DNA of 14,111 nt from Deinococcus aerophilus (lineage in GTDB: Bacteria > Deinococcota > Deinococci > Deinococcales > Deinococcaceae), in NCBI RefSeq assembly GCF_014647075.1, contig NZ_BMOM01000048.1, positions 1 through 14,111 on the forward strand, written 5' to 3'. Shown one piece after another: positions 1 to 8,148 of the stretch (its first letter is position 1; each line of letters starts with the position of its first letter). The translations under genes were made by a program, and so were the position numbers. The notes under the pieces are model-generated. The model made no database searches. It saw only the letters and a program-made list of their open reading frames with translations, and was not told where the DNA came from.

Positions 1-80
1 CTCCACTGCTCATCGGTCAACTCGTAACGCCGAACCACACGTCATTTTTACACTGCCTCCAGGGTTTGCGGACACACCCT
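1..80 (-). mobile_element. Left end of an IS5-type insertion sequence, with the first codons of its transposase
   Basis: On the minus strand a GTG at 36-38 opens a frame reading VRRYELTDEQW to the window edge. The string RRYELTDEQW is the usual N-terminus of IS5-type (IS427-group) transposases. Upstream, the minus strand reads AGGGTGTGTCCGCAAACC at about 64-81, which resembles the terminal inverted repeat of that group. The tip of the element therefore lies at about 80, next to a CTAG, a target type used by that group. Only about 12 codons and one end are inside the window, so completeness and group are inferred. The other end, and any target duplication, lie outside. Confidence 0.65.
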
Positions 81-1062
81 AGCGGCGGCGTTTGAAGGGA
101 TTCCAGCCCGCGCCGCGCTTCGGGTCGTCTGCGGTCTCGGCGGGGGCCGCCTTGGAGCAGTGAAACGGCAGACGGGGCTGGGCGGGACCGTGCCGTCCCA
201 CCACTGGTTTGGCCGTTTCCTCGGGCGGGGGGCCGTCCTCCTCGTACACCTCGTCCTGCGGCGTCTCGCCCAGGGCCCTGAGCAGGGCGCGGCGCACATC
301 GTCGGCGCTGGGCCGCTCGCCGGGGCGCTTGGCCAGGGCCTGGGAGGCCAGGCGCGAGATGGAGCGCGACACCGCCGGGTTGAGGTGGTTCAGCGGCGCC
401 GGAAAGCGCGTGAGGTGCGAGATCATCAGCTCCTCGTACGTGTTTCCCTGGTACGGACGCTCGCCGGAGAGCAGTTCATACATCAGGATGCCCAGGCTGT
501 ACACGTCGCTCGCGGCGCTGCTGCCCTCGCCGTGGTAGATCTCCGGGGCCATGTAGTACGGACTGCCGCTGACCTGACCGCCCTGCGCCACGAAATAGGC
601 GTTGCCCAGGTCGCCCAGTGCGGCGCGCCCGTGCGGGTCCACATACACGTTGTGGGCCTTGAGGTCCTGATGCACCGCGCCGAGGTGGTGCAGGTACGCC
701 AGCGCCGAGGCCAGATCGGCCAGGATGCGCAGGGCCGCCGGCTGCTCCAGGAGCTGGCCCTGCTGTGCCAGCTGTTCGTTCAGTGCACCGTCCGGGTAAT
801 AGCTCAGGGCCAGAAACGCCTGCGGCCCGAAGGCGGTGCCCGCGTCCGCCCGAATAAGGTGCGGATGCCGGAACTGCAGGGTCAGCCGCACCTCGTTGCC
901 GAAGCGTTCGGCCGCCTCCTTGACGCGCAGCGTGCTCTGCAGCGGCACCTTCAGGGCCACCTCGCGGCCCTGCCGGTCCACCGCCAGATACACCTGCGAG
1001 GTGTTTCCACGTCCCAGGAACTGACGCAGGGTGTAACCGGGAATGGTGGGAAAGTCGCTCAT
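79..1062 (-). CDS. Soluble serine/threonine protein kinase (Hanks type)
   Basis: A 327-residue bacterial Hanks-type kinase that should transfer phosphate from ATP to Ser/Thr of protein targets in the cytoplasm. Visible subdomains in order: glycine loop GRGNTSQVY (17-25), ATP-anchoring Lys38 in ALKV, helix-C Glu57, catalytic loop HQDLKAHN (131-138; Asp133, Lys135, Asn138), metal-binding DLG (151-153, in place of DFG) and MAPE (171-174). The usual HRD Arg is Gln, so this is a non-RD kinase. After about residue 265 comes an acidic, Pro-rich tail ending in basic KRRR. There is no membrane segment and no PASTA or other sensor domain. It lies 88 bp downstream of prfB on the same strand. I see no Shine-Dalgarno sequence and no hexamer at the leaderless distance. 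A TAGAAT at 1096-1101 could be a -10 with a leader of about 27 nt. Its TAG stop lies on the end of an insertion sequence. Confidence 0.9.
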   Translation of the reverse strand: MSDFPTIPGYTLRQFLGRGNTSQVYLAVDRQGREVALKVPLQSTLRVKEAAERFGNEVRLTLQFRHPHLIRADAGTAFGPQAFLALSYYPDGALNEQLAQQGQLLEQPAALRILADLASALAYLHHLGAVHQDLKAHNVYVDPHGRAALGDLGNAYFVAQGGQVSGSPYYMAPEIYHGEGSSAASDVYSLGILMYELLSGERPYQGNTYEELMISHLTRFPAPLNHLNPAVSRSISRLASQALAKRPGERPSADDVRRALLRALGETPQDEVYEEDGPPPEETAKPVVGRHGPAQPRLPFHCSKAAPAETADDPKRGAGWNPFKRRR

Positions 1063-1095
1063 AGCATCATGGAATCAGGCGGGGCCGGTCACGGC

Positions 1096-1101
1096 ATTCT
1101 A
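1096..1101 (-). promoter_or_regulatory. Possible -10 box of the kinase gene
   Basis: TAGAAT on the minus strand, 33 bp upstream of the kinase ATG. No convincing -35 box is seen 16-18 bp further upstream, so this is only a candidate. Confidence 0.3.
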
Positions 1102-1150
1102 GGGCAGACCGGGGACAGGCGGGGCCGCAGCGTGCGGTCAGCCGCCCGGA

Positions 1151-2246
<1,096 letters not shown>

Positions 2247-2330
2247 GTAAGCGTGCCTCCCTTCCGCGTGGCCGGCGCTGCTGCGCTGGCCGCTCCCGTT
2301 GGCCGGGGCGCGGGCATCTGCCAAGAGCGG

Positions 2331-2336
2331 AGTATA
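2331..2336 (-). promoter_or_regulatory. Likely -10 box of prfB
   Basis: TATACT on the minus strand, 84 bp upstream of the prfB ATG and about 70 bp upstream of its Shine-Dalgarno sequence. No clear -35 box is visible. Transcription from here would give a leader of about 75-80 nt, unlike the leaderless neighbours. Confidence 0.5.
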
Positions 2337-2402
2337 CCGCCTGGGGCGCGGGCATGGCGGGCTGACCCTGGCCCCCGGACCGCCATGCCCGCGCCCGCGC
2401 CG

Positions 2403-2408
2403 TACAAT
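2403..2408 (+). promoter_or_regulatory. -10 box of coaX, leaderless type
   Basis: TACAAT followed by six bases and then GTG at 2415. Transcription would begin at or next to the first base of the start codon. No clear -35 box is visible. Confidence 0.65.
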
Positions 2409-2414
2409 CCCCGC

Positions 2415-3194
2415 GTGCCCACCGTCTTTCCCCTGCTCGCCGTGGACATCGGCAACACCAGCACCGTGCTCGGCCTGGCCGACGAGACCAAGAACCTGAC
2501 CCACACCTGGCGCGTGCGGACCAACCGGGAGTCCTTGCCCGACAACCTCGCGCTGCAGCTGCACGGGCTGTTCACCCTCGCCGGGGCCGCGCCGCCCCGC
2601 GCCGCCGTTCTGAGCAGCGTGGCTCCGCCGGTGGGGGAGAACTACGCGCTGGCGCTGCGGCGGCACTACGGCATCGAGGCCTTCAGCGTCTCGGCCACCA
2701 CCCTGCCCGACGTCACGGTGGAACTCGACACGCCCGACGCGGTGGGTGCCGACCGCCTGTGCAACCTGTTCGGGGCCGAGCGCTACATGGCCCACCACGA
2801 CTACGCCGTGGTCGTGGATTTCGGAACGAGCACCAACTTCGACGTGATCGGGCGGGGGCGGCGTTTTCTGGGCGGCATTCTGGCGACCGGGGCGCAGGTC
2901 AGCGCCGACGCCCTGTTCGCCCGCGCCGCCAAGCTGCCGCGCATCACGCTGGAGGCTCCGGAGCGGGCCATTGGCAAGAACACCGTGCAGGCCCTGCAGT
3001 CGGGGCTGGTGTACGGCTACGCCGAGATGGTGGACGGCCTGCTGCGCCGCATCCGCGCCGAGTTGCCGGGCCCCGCCGTGGCCATCGCCACCGGCGGCTT
3101 CTCACGCACGGTGGAGGGCATCTGCCGCGAGATAGACCAGTACGACGAGACGCTGACCCTGCGTGGCCTGGTGGAGCTGTGGGCCAGCCGGTGA
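2415..3194 (+). CDS. coaX: Type III pantothenate kinase
   Basis: Catalyses ATP-dependent phosphorylation of pantothenate, the first step of coenzyme A synthesis, in the cytoplasm. The 259-residue length fits the family. ASKHA-fold motifs are visible: phosphate-1 loop DIGNT (11-15), GADRLCN (111-117), VDFGTST (134-140), GGILATGAQ (153-161) and a late ATGGFS. The frame is open back to 2253, including an ATG at 2385. I chose GTG 2415 because the family begins just before the xLLAVDIGNT segment and because TACAAT ends six bases before it, giving a leaderless start. No Shine-Dalgarno sequence is seen. Type III enzymes are known to need a monovalent cation, and not to be inhibited by CoA. It is divergent from prfB and 64 bp upstream of the BtuF-like gene. 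Confidence 0.93.
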   Translation: MPTVFPLLAVDIGNTSTVLGLADETKNLTHTWRVRTNRESLPDNLALQLHGLFTLAGAAPPRAAVLSSVAPPVGENYALALRRHYGIEAFSVSATTLPDVTVELDTPDAVGADRLCNLFGAERYMAHHDYAVVVDFGTSTNFDVIGRGRRFLGGILATGAQVSADALFARAAKLPRITLEAPERAIGKNTVQALQSGLVYGYAEMVDGLLRRIRAELPGPAVAIATGGFSRTVEGICREIDQYDETLTLRGLVELWASR

Positions 3195-3246
3195 TGCGGG
3201 GAGCGTGAGGCGAGGGGTGGACTGCGGGTCTGTTGCCCTCACCGGA

Positions 3247-3252
3247 TAGGCT
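3247..3252 (+). promoter_or_regulatory. -10-like hexamer of the BtuF-like gene, leaderless type
   Basis: TAGGCT, six bases before ATG 3259, matching the TANNNT spacing seen at several starts here. It suggests this gene has its own promoter rather than depending only on coaX. Confidence 0.5.
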
Positions 3253-3258
3253 GTCTCC

Positions 3259-4185
3259 ATGATTCCTGCTCCGGAACGGATTGTCAGCCTGCTGCCCAGC
3301 GCCACCGACCTGCTGTTCGACCTGGGCCTGGGCGGGCGCGTGGCCGGAGTCAGCCACTCGTGTGACCATCCTGGGGCGGCAGGCCTGCCGGTGCTCACCC
3401 GCAGCATCGTGGACTCCGGCGCGCCGCAGGCGGAGATTGACCGCGCCGTGAGCGAGGCGGTCCGTGCGGGCCTTTCTCTCTACACCGTGGACGGCTCCCT
3501 GCTGGACGCCCTTGACCCCGCGCTGGTGGTGACCCAGGGGGTGTGCGAGGTCTGCGCGGTCACGCCCGGCAACATCGAGGAAGCGGTGCGGTACCTGCCA
3601 GGCTGCCTGCCCACCGCAAATGTTCTGAGCCTGGAAGGGCGCAGCGTGGCCGGAATTCTGGACGACCTGCGGGCCCTGGCCGGGGCCGCGGGGGTGGCGC
3701 AGCGGGGCGAAGCCCTGGCGGCCGATGCCCAGCGGCGCTGGGACGCGATAGAACCGGTGCAGACCGCGCCGCGCGTGCTGACGCTGGAATGGGTGGACCC
3801 CCCGTTTTACGGCGGACACTGGGTGCCCGAACAGGTGACGCGGGCCGGCGGCGTGAACGTGCTGGGCGCGGCGGGAACCGACTCGGGCCGCGCGGGCTGG
3901 GAGGACATCGCCGCCCTGGATCCCGATGTGATCGTGGTGATGTGCTGCGGCTACGGCCTGGAACAGAATGTGGAGTTTGCCCGTGAGGTGCGGGCACGGA
4001 CCGGTCTGCGGGCCGTCCGCGACGGGCAAGTGTGGGCCGTGGATGCCAACGCCCTCTTCTCACGTCCGGCGCTGGGTGTTGTCCGGGGGGCAGAGGTTCT
4101 GGCAGAAGTGCTGCGCGGACGCGAATGTGTGGGGGAAAGCGCGTGCCTGCGGGCCACCCCCACCCCTGTTCACGGCAACGCCTGA
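3259..4185 (+). CDS. BtuF/FepB-like (TroA-fold) binding protein without a signal peptide
   Basis: A 308-residue protein of the type III periplasmic-binding family used in cobalamin and iron-chelate uptake. The N-terminus PERIVSLLPSATDLLFDLG is the typical opening of that fold. It is followed by GVSHSCDHP, a TQGVCEVCAVTP segment containing CxxC, a PFYGGHWVPE segment, and ALDPDVIVVMCCGYG near the C-terminus. The protein starts at MIPAPERI, directly on the fold, with no signal peptide or lipobox, so as written it should stay in the cytoplasm. No permease or ATPase gene is adjacent. The start is supported by TAGGCT six bases upstream and by the lack of a Shine-Dalgarno sequence. The ligand cannot be told from sequence. 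It could be a cytosolic cobalamin- or metal-binding protein, or an exported protein with an unrecognised signal. It is convergent with pit. Confidence 0.82.
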   Translation: MIPAPERIVSLLPSATDLLFDLGLGGRVAGVSHSCDHPGAAGLPVLTRSIVDSGAPQAEIDRAVSEAVRAGLSLYTVDGSLLDALDPALVVTQGVCEVCAVTPGNIEEAVRYLPGCLPTANVLSLEGRSVAGILDDLRALAGAAGVAQRGEALAADAQRRWDAIEPVQTAPRVLTLEWVDPPFYGGHWVPEQVTRAGGVNVLGAAGTDSGRAGWEDIAALDPDVIVVMCCGYGLEQNVEFAREVRARTGLRAVRDGQVWAVDANALFSRPALGVVRGAEVLAEVLRGRECVGESACLRATPTPVHGNA

Positions 4186-4198
4186 ACACACGAAGACG

Positions 4199-4224
4199 AA
4201 CGCATAGAGAAAACGCATAGAGAA
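4199..4224. repeat. Perfect 13-bp tandem duplication
   Basis: AACGCATAGAGAA occurs twice head to tail (4199-4211 and 4212-4224), just after the BtuF-like gene and just before the terminator hairpin. It is probably a local slippage duplication. Confidence 0.9.
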
Positions 4225-4229
4225 GGGGA

Positions 4230-4255
4230 AAGGCGGGCTATAGGCAGCCCGCCTT
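4230..4255. terminator. Bidirectional terminator hairpin between convergent genes
   Basis: A perfect 10-bp stem, AAGGCGGGCT with AGCCCGCCTT, and a six-base loop. It lies between the stop of the BtuF-like gene (4185) and the stop of pit (4280). The T-rich tail is better on the minus strand (TTTCCCCTT) than on the plus strand, so it mainly fits the end of the DUF47-pit transcript. Confidence 0.75.
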
Positions 4256-4279
4256 CCTCCACAACTTAAAACTTGAGCC

Positions 4280-5278
4280 CTACACTCCAACAGCCAGCAG
4301 CACCTTGTGAATGGCCCAGCCCAGCGCGATGCAGGTGGGAATGGTGAAGATCCAGGCGCTGACGATCTTGCCGGCAACCTGCCACTTCACCTTCTTGAAG
4401 CCCTTGGTGGTGCCCACGCCCATGATCGCGGTGCTGATGGTGTGGGTGGTGCTCACCGGGATGCCCAGGCGGCTGGCGGTTTCGATGATCAGCGCGGCGC
4501 TGGTCTCGGCCACAAAGCCGTCCACCGGCTTGAGATCCACGACCTTGAAACCCATGGTCTTGATGATGCGCCAGCCACCGACCGCCGTGCCCAGGCCCAT
4601 TGCGGCGGCCGCCGACAGGATGACCCACAGCGGCACGATGTCGATCTGGGTGCCGAAGTACGCGCTCAGGGCGAAGGTGATGATGCCCATGGTCTTCTGG
4701 GCGTCGTTGCCGCCGTGCGAGAAGGCCATGAACGCGGCGCTGAAGATCTGGGCCCAGCGGAAGGTGCGGGTGACCGTGCGCGGCTTCATCCAGCGCAGAA
4801 CCAGCCACGCGAGCAGGAACATCAGCAGGATGGGAATCACGAAGCCCAGTGCGGGACTGGTCACCAGACCGGTCAGGGTTTTCCGGACGCCCTTGGGAAT
4901 GATGATGCCCCAGCCTCCGGCGGCCACACCTGCGCCCACCAGGCTGAAGATCAGCGCGTGGCTGGAGCTGCTGGGCAGGCCCTTCCACCACGTGAACAGG
5001 TTCCAGCCGATGGCGCTGAGCAGGGCGGCGCCGACCAGCTCCAGCGTGGCGAACTCCTGAGGCACGATGTCTGCGCTGACGGTCTTGGCCACGGCCGTCC
5101 CGGTCAGGGCGCCCACCACGTTCATGATGGCGGACAGGGCGATGGCCTGGGCAGGCGTCAGCACCCGGGTGGCGACCGAGGTGGCGATCGCGTTGGCGGT
5201 GTCGTGAAAACCGTTGATGAAATCGAAGATCAGCGCCAGCGTGACGATGACGATCAGGCCGATGAATGCAGGTTCCAT
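4280..5278 (-). CDS. pit: PiT-family inorganic phosphate transporter
   Basis: A 332-residue membrane protein that should import inorganic phosphate, probably as a metal-phosphate complex with protons, as known for bacterial Pit. The two inverted PiT signatures are clear: GFHDTANAIAT (23-33) and GGNDAQKTMG (189-198). The paired substrate-site loops are also present: GLPSSSSHAL (100-109), and PVSTTHT near residue 275. Hydrophobic stretches suggest about ten membrane helices. It is the second gene of an operon, beginning ten bases after the stop of the DUF47 gene. PiT and DUF47 are a standard pair in which the DUF47 protein affects Pit activity. Transcription probably starts upstream of the DUF47 gene and ends at the 4230-4255 hairpin. 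Confidence 0.95.
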   Translation of the reverse strand: MEPAFIGLIVIVTLALIFDFINGFHDTANAIATSVATRVLTPAQAIALSAIMNVVGALTGTAVAKTVSADIVPQEFATLELVGAALLSAIGWNLFTWWKGLPSSSSHALIFSLVGAGVAAGGWGIIIPKGVRKTLTGLVTSPALGFVIPILLMFLLAWLVLRWMKPRTVTRTFRWAQIFSAAFMAFSHGGNDAQKTMGIITFALSAYFGTQIDIVPLWVILSAAAAMGLGTAVGGWRIIKTMGFKVVDLKPVDGFVAETSAALIIETASRLGIPVSTTHTISTAIMGVGTTKGFKKVKWQVAGKIVSAWIFTIPTCIALGWAIHKVLLAVGV

Positions 5279-5288
5279 CAGATGCGGC

Positions 5289-5927
5289 TCAGGCGTTCTT
5301 CAGGAGAATGCTCTCGACGGTCTTGGCCACGCGCTGCGCCTGATCGCTGGCGTCCTCGATCAGGTCGACAATCTCGCCGCCGCGCATGGCCCGGATCATG
5401 CCGGGCACGTCCGTCACGCCCTCGTACAGCGTGCGCTGCACCTCGTCGCTGATGGTGTCGCCCTCGTCTTCCAGCGCACGGATCTCCTGGGCGATCCGGG
5501 CCAGTTCCCGGATCTTGCCCGTGTCCTCGATCATGGGCATGCCCTGGGCCAGCAGCGCGCACTGCTTTTCCACCACCCGGGCGAGCGCGGCCATCTGTGG
5601 CAGCGGCTTTTCCACGCCGTACAGGCTGAGTTTGCGTGCGGCGTCTTCCATGTCGTCCACCAGATCGTCCAGTTCGTCGTTCAGGGCGATGATGTCCTCG
5701 CGGTCAAACGGCACGATGAAGGACTCGGCGAGGAGGTTGGTCACCTCACGCGACAGGCGGTCACCCTCATGTTCCAGATCGCGCACACGCTGGACCTTGG
5801 CCTCCACATCGCTGTAATTCTCCAGCAGGTCCACCAGCACCTGTGCGGTGGTGTGGGCGTTGCGGGCGGCCTCGGCGAAGCGGGCGCTGAACTTTGGGTT
5901 GCTGGGCATGAATTTAGACAGAACCAT
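5289..5927 (-). CDS. DUF47 (PhoU-like) protein, Pit accessory regulator
   Basis: A 212-residue, charged, all-helical protein with no membrane segment. It resembles DUF47/TIGR00153 proteins, PhoU relatives usually encoded beside pit. The segment LEHEGDRLSREVTNLL is a typical PhoU/DUF47 helix that carries metal-binding acidic residues in relatives. EDIIALNDELDDLVDDMED and ALEDEGDTISDEV are the matching acidic helices. It probably acts in the cytoplasm on the neighbouring transporter. The start at 5927 is fixed by AGGAGG at 5935-5940, seven bases upstream; a second ATG at residue 7 has no such support. It is the first gene of the DUF47-pit operon. A TGACAT-repeat element lies about 30 bp upstream and may regulate it. 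Confidence 0.92.
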   Translation of the reverse strand: MVLSKFMPSNPKFSARFAEAARNAHTTAQVLVDLLENYSDVEAKVQRVRDLEHEGDRLSREVTNLLAESFIVPFDREDIIALNDELDDLVDDMEDAARKLSLYGVEKPLPQMAALARVVEKQCALLAQGMPMIEDTGKIRELARIAQEIRALEDEGDTISDEVQRTLYEGVTDVPGMIRAMRGGEIVDLIEDASDQAQRVAKTVESILLKNA

Positions 5928-5952
5928 GATAAATCCTCCTGATTGTCCTCCG

Positions 5953-5972
5953 TTATGTCATGGAAATGTCAG
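5953..5972 (-). promoter_or_regulatory. Candidate operator of the DUF47-pit operon (Pho-box-like or RDRM-like)
   Basis: The minus strand reads CTGACAT, four bases, ATGACAT, then AA, ending 25 bases before the DUF47 ATG. The 7+4+7 layout of two direct repeats is that of an enterobacterial Pho box (CTGTCAT-N4-CTGTCAT). Read on the plus strand from 5953, TTATGTCAT equals the first half of the Deinococcus radiation/desiccation response motif TTATGTCATTGACATAA as I recall it, with 13 of 17 bases matching overall. GACAAT at 5942-5947 could be the -10 box, with CTGACA as -35 at a long 19-bp spacing. Which regulator binds, if any, is not known. Confidence 0.4.
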
Positions 5973-6110
5973 GCGGGCGCAGATGGAACTGGAAGCCGAA
6001 GGTTTCTGTACTCCAACCGGGGCCGAAGACTCCAGACGAACAGGGCAAACAGGGCCGAGAGGACCCGGGTGCAGGGCGGAGGAATTCACAGCCCTGTGAA
6101 GCCCGTGCGT

Positions 6111-6116
6111 TACCCT
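6111..6116 (+). promoter_or_regulatory. -10-like hexamer of the DUF427 gene, leaderless type
   Basis: TACCCT ends five bases before ATG 6122. The same hexamer stands before the nitrilase-like gene at 8825-8830. Confidence 0.55.
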
Positions 6117-6121
6117 GCGGC

Positions 6122-6406
6122 ATGAAAGCCACCTGGAACGGCACCGTGATCGCGCAGTCGGACGACACCGTGGTTGTGGAGGGCAACCACTATTTTCCGG
6201 CCGCCAGTGTGAATGCGGAATATCTGCGTCCCAGCGAGACACGGTCGGTGTGTCCGTGGAAGGGCACGGCGAGCTACCACACGCTGGAGGTGGGCGGCCA
6301 GCGCAACCCGGACGCCGCGTGGTTCTATCCCGAGCCCAAGGACGCCGCCGCCCAGATCAGGGACCGCGTGGCCTTCTGGAAGGGCGTGCAGGTGTCCGAG
6401 GACTGA
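6122..6406 (+). CDS. DUF427 domain protein
   Basis: A 94-residue single-domain protein. The order of motifs is that of DUF427: WNGTVIAQSDDTVVVEGNHYFP at the start, YLRPSETRSVCPWKG in the middle with the conserved Cys, ASYHTLEVGG, and a C-terminal AAWFYPEP plus a helix ending in VAFW. The family is a small beta-rich cytosolic fold of unknown biochemical role, so no function is assigned. I took the ATG at 6122 because it begins at the family's usual N-terminus and TACCCT lies five bases upstream. A longer frame from 5960 is not supported. It is divergent from the DUF47 gene and convergent with pxpA, the two stops being only 14 bp apart with no room for a separate terminator. Confidence 0.9.
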   Translation: MKATWNGTVIAQSDDTVVVEGNHYFPAASVNAEYLRPSETRSVCPWKGTASYHTLEVGGQRNPDAAWFYPEPKDAAAQIRDRVAFWKGVQVSED

Positions 6407-6420
6407 GCGCGGGGCCAAGG

Positions 6421-7170
6421 TCAGCTCGGGGACGGAGCGGCCACCCGCACGCCCGCCGTTTCCAGGGCGCGGCGCAGGTCGCGGGCAAGCTCGGCCGCCT
6501 CCGCGCCGTCGCCGTGCAGGCACAGCGTGCGGGCCGGGACCGCCACCGCCGCGCCGCCCACGGCCTGTGTCTGGCCTTCCAGGGCGATCCGCACGCCCTG
6601 GGCCACCGCCTCGGGGTGTGCAAGCAGGGCTCCCGTCTGCCCGCGCGGCCACAAGCTGCCGTCGGGCGCGTAGCCCCGGTCCGCGAAGCCCTCACCGACG
6701 GCGCTCAACCCCCGGACCTGGGCTTCGCGCAGCATCACCGAGTCGTGGCCTGCCAGGCCGAAATACAGCCGCAGTCCACTGTCCGCCGCCGCCTGCGCGA
6801 TGGCTCCGGCGAGCACCGGGTCGCGCACGGCCATGTTGTACAGCATGCCGTGGGGCTTGACGTGGGCCAGGGGGACTCCCTCACGGGCGGCCACCGTCTT
6901 GAGGGCCTCGATCTGCTCGCGCACGAAGGCCGTGACCTCACCGGGGGCAAAGTGCAGCTCCCGCCGCCCGAAGCCTTCGCGGTCCGGAAAACCGGGATGC
7001 GCCCCCGCCGCCACGCCATACCTGGCGGCCAGGCGCAGGCTGTCGCGCATGGTCTCCACGTCCCCGGCGTGGCCCCCACAGGCGATGTTGGCGCTGCTGA
7101 CATGCGGCATGACGGCCGCCTCGTGCGGACTGCCCTCGCCCAGATCGGCGTTCAGGTCGGTGGATGGCAT
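6421..7170 (-). CDS. pxpA: 5-oxoprolinase subunit A (LamB/YcsF family)
   Basis: Part of the bacterial ATP-dependent 5-oxoprolinase PxpABC, which opens 5-oxoproline (pyroglutamate), a damage product of glutamine and glutamate, to glutamate. The 249-residue length fits. Family motifs: DLNADLGEG (5-13), SANIACGGHAGD, GAHPGFPDREGFGRR, VKPHGMLYN, EGFADRGY and LCLHGDG, together supplying the metal and active-site residues of the YcsF barrel. It is the last gene of pxpB-pxpC-pxpA, 36 bp after the pxpC stop. The start at 7170 has no Shine-Dalgarno sequence but TATCCT six bases upstream, so pxpA may also have its own leaderless transcript in addition to read-through from pxpBC. Confidence 0.95.
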   Translation of the reverse strand: MPSTDLNADLGEGSPHEAAVMPHVSSANIACGGHAGDVETMRDSLRLAARYGVAAGAHPGFPDREGFGRRELHFAPGEVTAFVREQIEALKTVAAREGVPLAHVKPHGMLYNMAVRDPVLAGAIAQAAADSGLRLYFGLAGHDSVMLREAQVRGLSAVGEGFADRGYAPDGSLWPRGQTGALLAHPEAVAQGVRIALEGQTQAVGGAAVAVPARTLCLHGDGAEAAELARDLRRALETAGVRVAAPSPS

Positions 7171-7176
7171 GGGCGC

Positions 7177-7182
7177 AGGATA
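7177..7182 (-). promoter_or_regulatory. Internal -10-like hexamer before pxpA
   Basis: TATCCT on the minus strand, six bases before the pxpA ATG, inside the 36-bp pxpC-pxpA gap. It matches the spacing of the other leaderless starts here. No clear -35 box is seen. Confidence 0.5.
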
Positions 7183-7206
7183 GCGGGGCGGTGGCCATGC
7201 GCTCCT

Positions 7207-8148
7207 TCAGGCGTGGGCGTGGCGCCACCCCAGCGCGGCCTCCACGCTCCGCAGGGCCCGTTCCTGTTCGCGCAGCGCGGCGTGGGCGAGGCTCAGGTCC
7301 ACGGCCCGGAACTGCAGCGTGTCGCCGGGACGCAGCTGGCCCAGCCGGGGCAGGTCGGCGCGGATGACGGCCAGCGGCGTGGGGTAACCGCCATGCGTGC
7401 CGGCGTCCGGCCCCAGCACGATGGGCCGGCCGTCCGGCGGAACCTGCACCATGCCCGGCACGTTCGGCAGACTGACGCGGGCCGGGTCGTGTGGAGCGGC
7501 CACGGCCTCGGTCACGCGCAGGCCCATGCGGTCGGCCTGCGAACTGACCGTGAAGACCGGTGTGGTGAGGGCCCGCAGCAGCTCCGGCGTCGCCTCGGGC
7601 AGGGCGCTGACCCGCAGAACGTGGTGGGGTCCAGGTGGCGTATGCAGGGCGGGTGAAATGAAGGCGCCCGGAGGCGAGAGGGGAGGGGCCGGCTCCCAGG
7701 TCAGCCGGTCCCCGGCCACCAGCGCCCGCCCGCCGTGCCCGCCGAACCCGCCGCGCAGGTCGGTGGACGCGCTGCCAAAGACCGTCTGTGCCCGCAGGCC
7801 GCCGCGCACCGCGAGCACGGCGCGCAGGCCACGCGGGGTGCTGCCCAGCGCCAGCGTCTGCCCCGCGCGGACCGCCGCCGCCCGCCACAGTCCAAACGGT
7901 GCGCCGTCCAGCGTGGCCACGAAGGGAGCTCCACACACGCTGATCAGTGCGTTCTGATCAAAACGCAGGGTTGGGCCGACGAGCGTGACCTCCAGCGCCG
8001 CCGCGCCCGCCGGATTGCCCACGAGCGCGTTTGCCAGCCGCAGGGCCACAGGGTCCGCCGCGCCGCCTGCGGCCACTCCCAGCGCCCGTGCCCGCCGCCC
8101 GGCGTCCTGCACGGTGGTCTGCAACCCGGGCCGCAGCACCTCGATCAT
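7207..8148 (-). CDS. pxpC: 5-oxoprolinase subunit C (KipA/biotin-dependent carboxyltransferase-like)
   Basis: A 313-residue partner of PxpB in the ATP-dependent 5-oxoprolinase complex. The N-terminal GLQTTVQDAGR, the LANALVGNPAGAAALEVTL segment with its LE-TL-GP pattern, LAVRGG, FGSASTDLRGGFGG and the C-terminal GPDAGTHGGYPTP loop are all typical of the KipA/AHS2 domain. The start is ATG 8148, overlapping the pxpB stop in an ATGA, so the two are translationally coupled. A longer open frame to 8487 lies inside pxpB and is rejected. In Bacillus the homologous Kip pair was first described for effects on sporulation kinase A; metabolic 5-oxoprolinase is the general role. Confidence 0.95.
   Translation of the reverse strand: MIEVLRPGLQTTVQDAGRRARALGVAAGGAADPVALRLANALVGNPAGAAALEVTLVGPTLRFDQNALISVCGAPFVATLDGAPFGLWRAAAVRAGQTLALGSTPRGLRAVLAVRGGLRAQTVFGSASTDLRGGFGGHGGRALVAGDRLTWEPAPPLSPPGAFISPALHTPPGPHHVLRVSALPEATPELLRALTTPVFTVSSQADRMGLRVTEAVAAPHDPARVSLPNVPGMVQVPPDGRPIVLGPDAGTHGGYPTPLAVIRADLPRLGQLRPGDTLQFRAVDLSLAHAALREQERALRSVEAALGWRHAHA

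Noticed and set aside
7940..7970. Two TGATCA boxes as an operator
   Set aside because: They lie inside the pxpC coding sequence in a conserved protein segment, far from any start.
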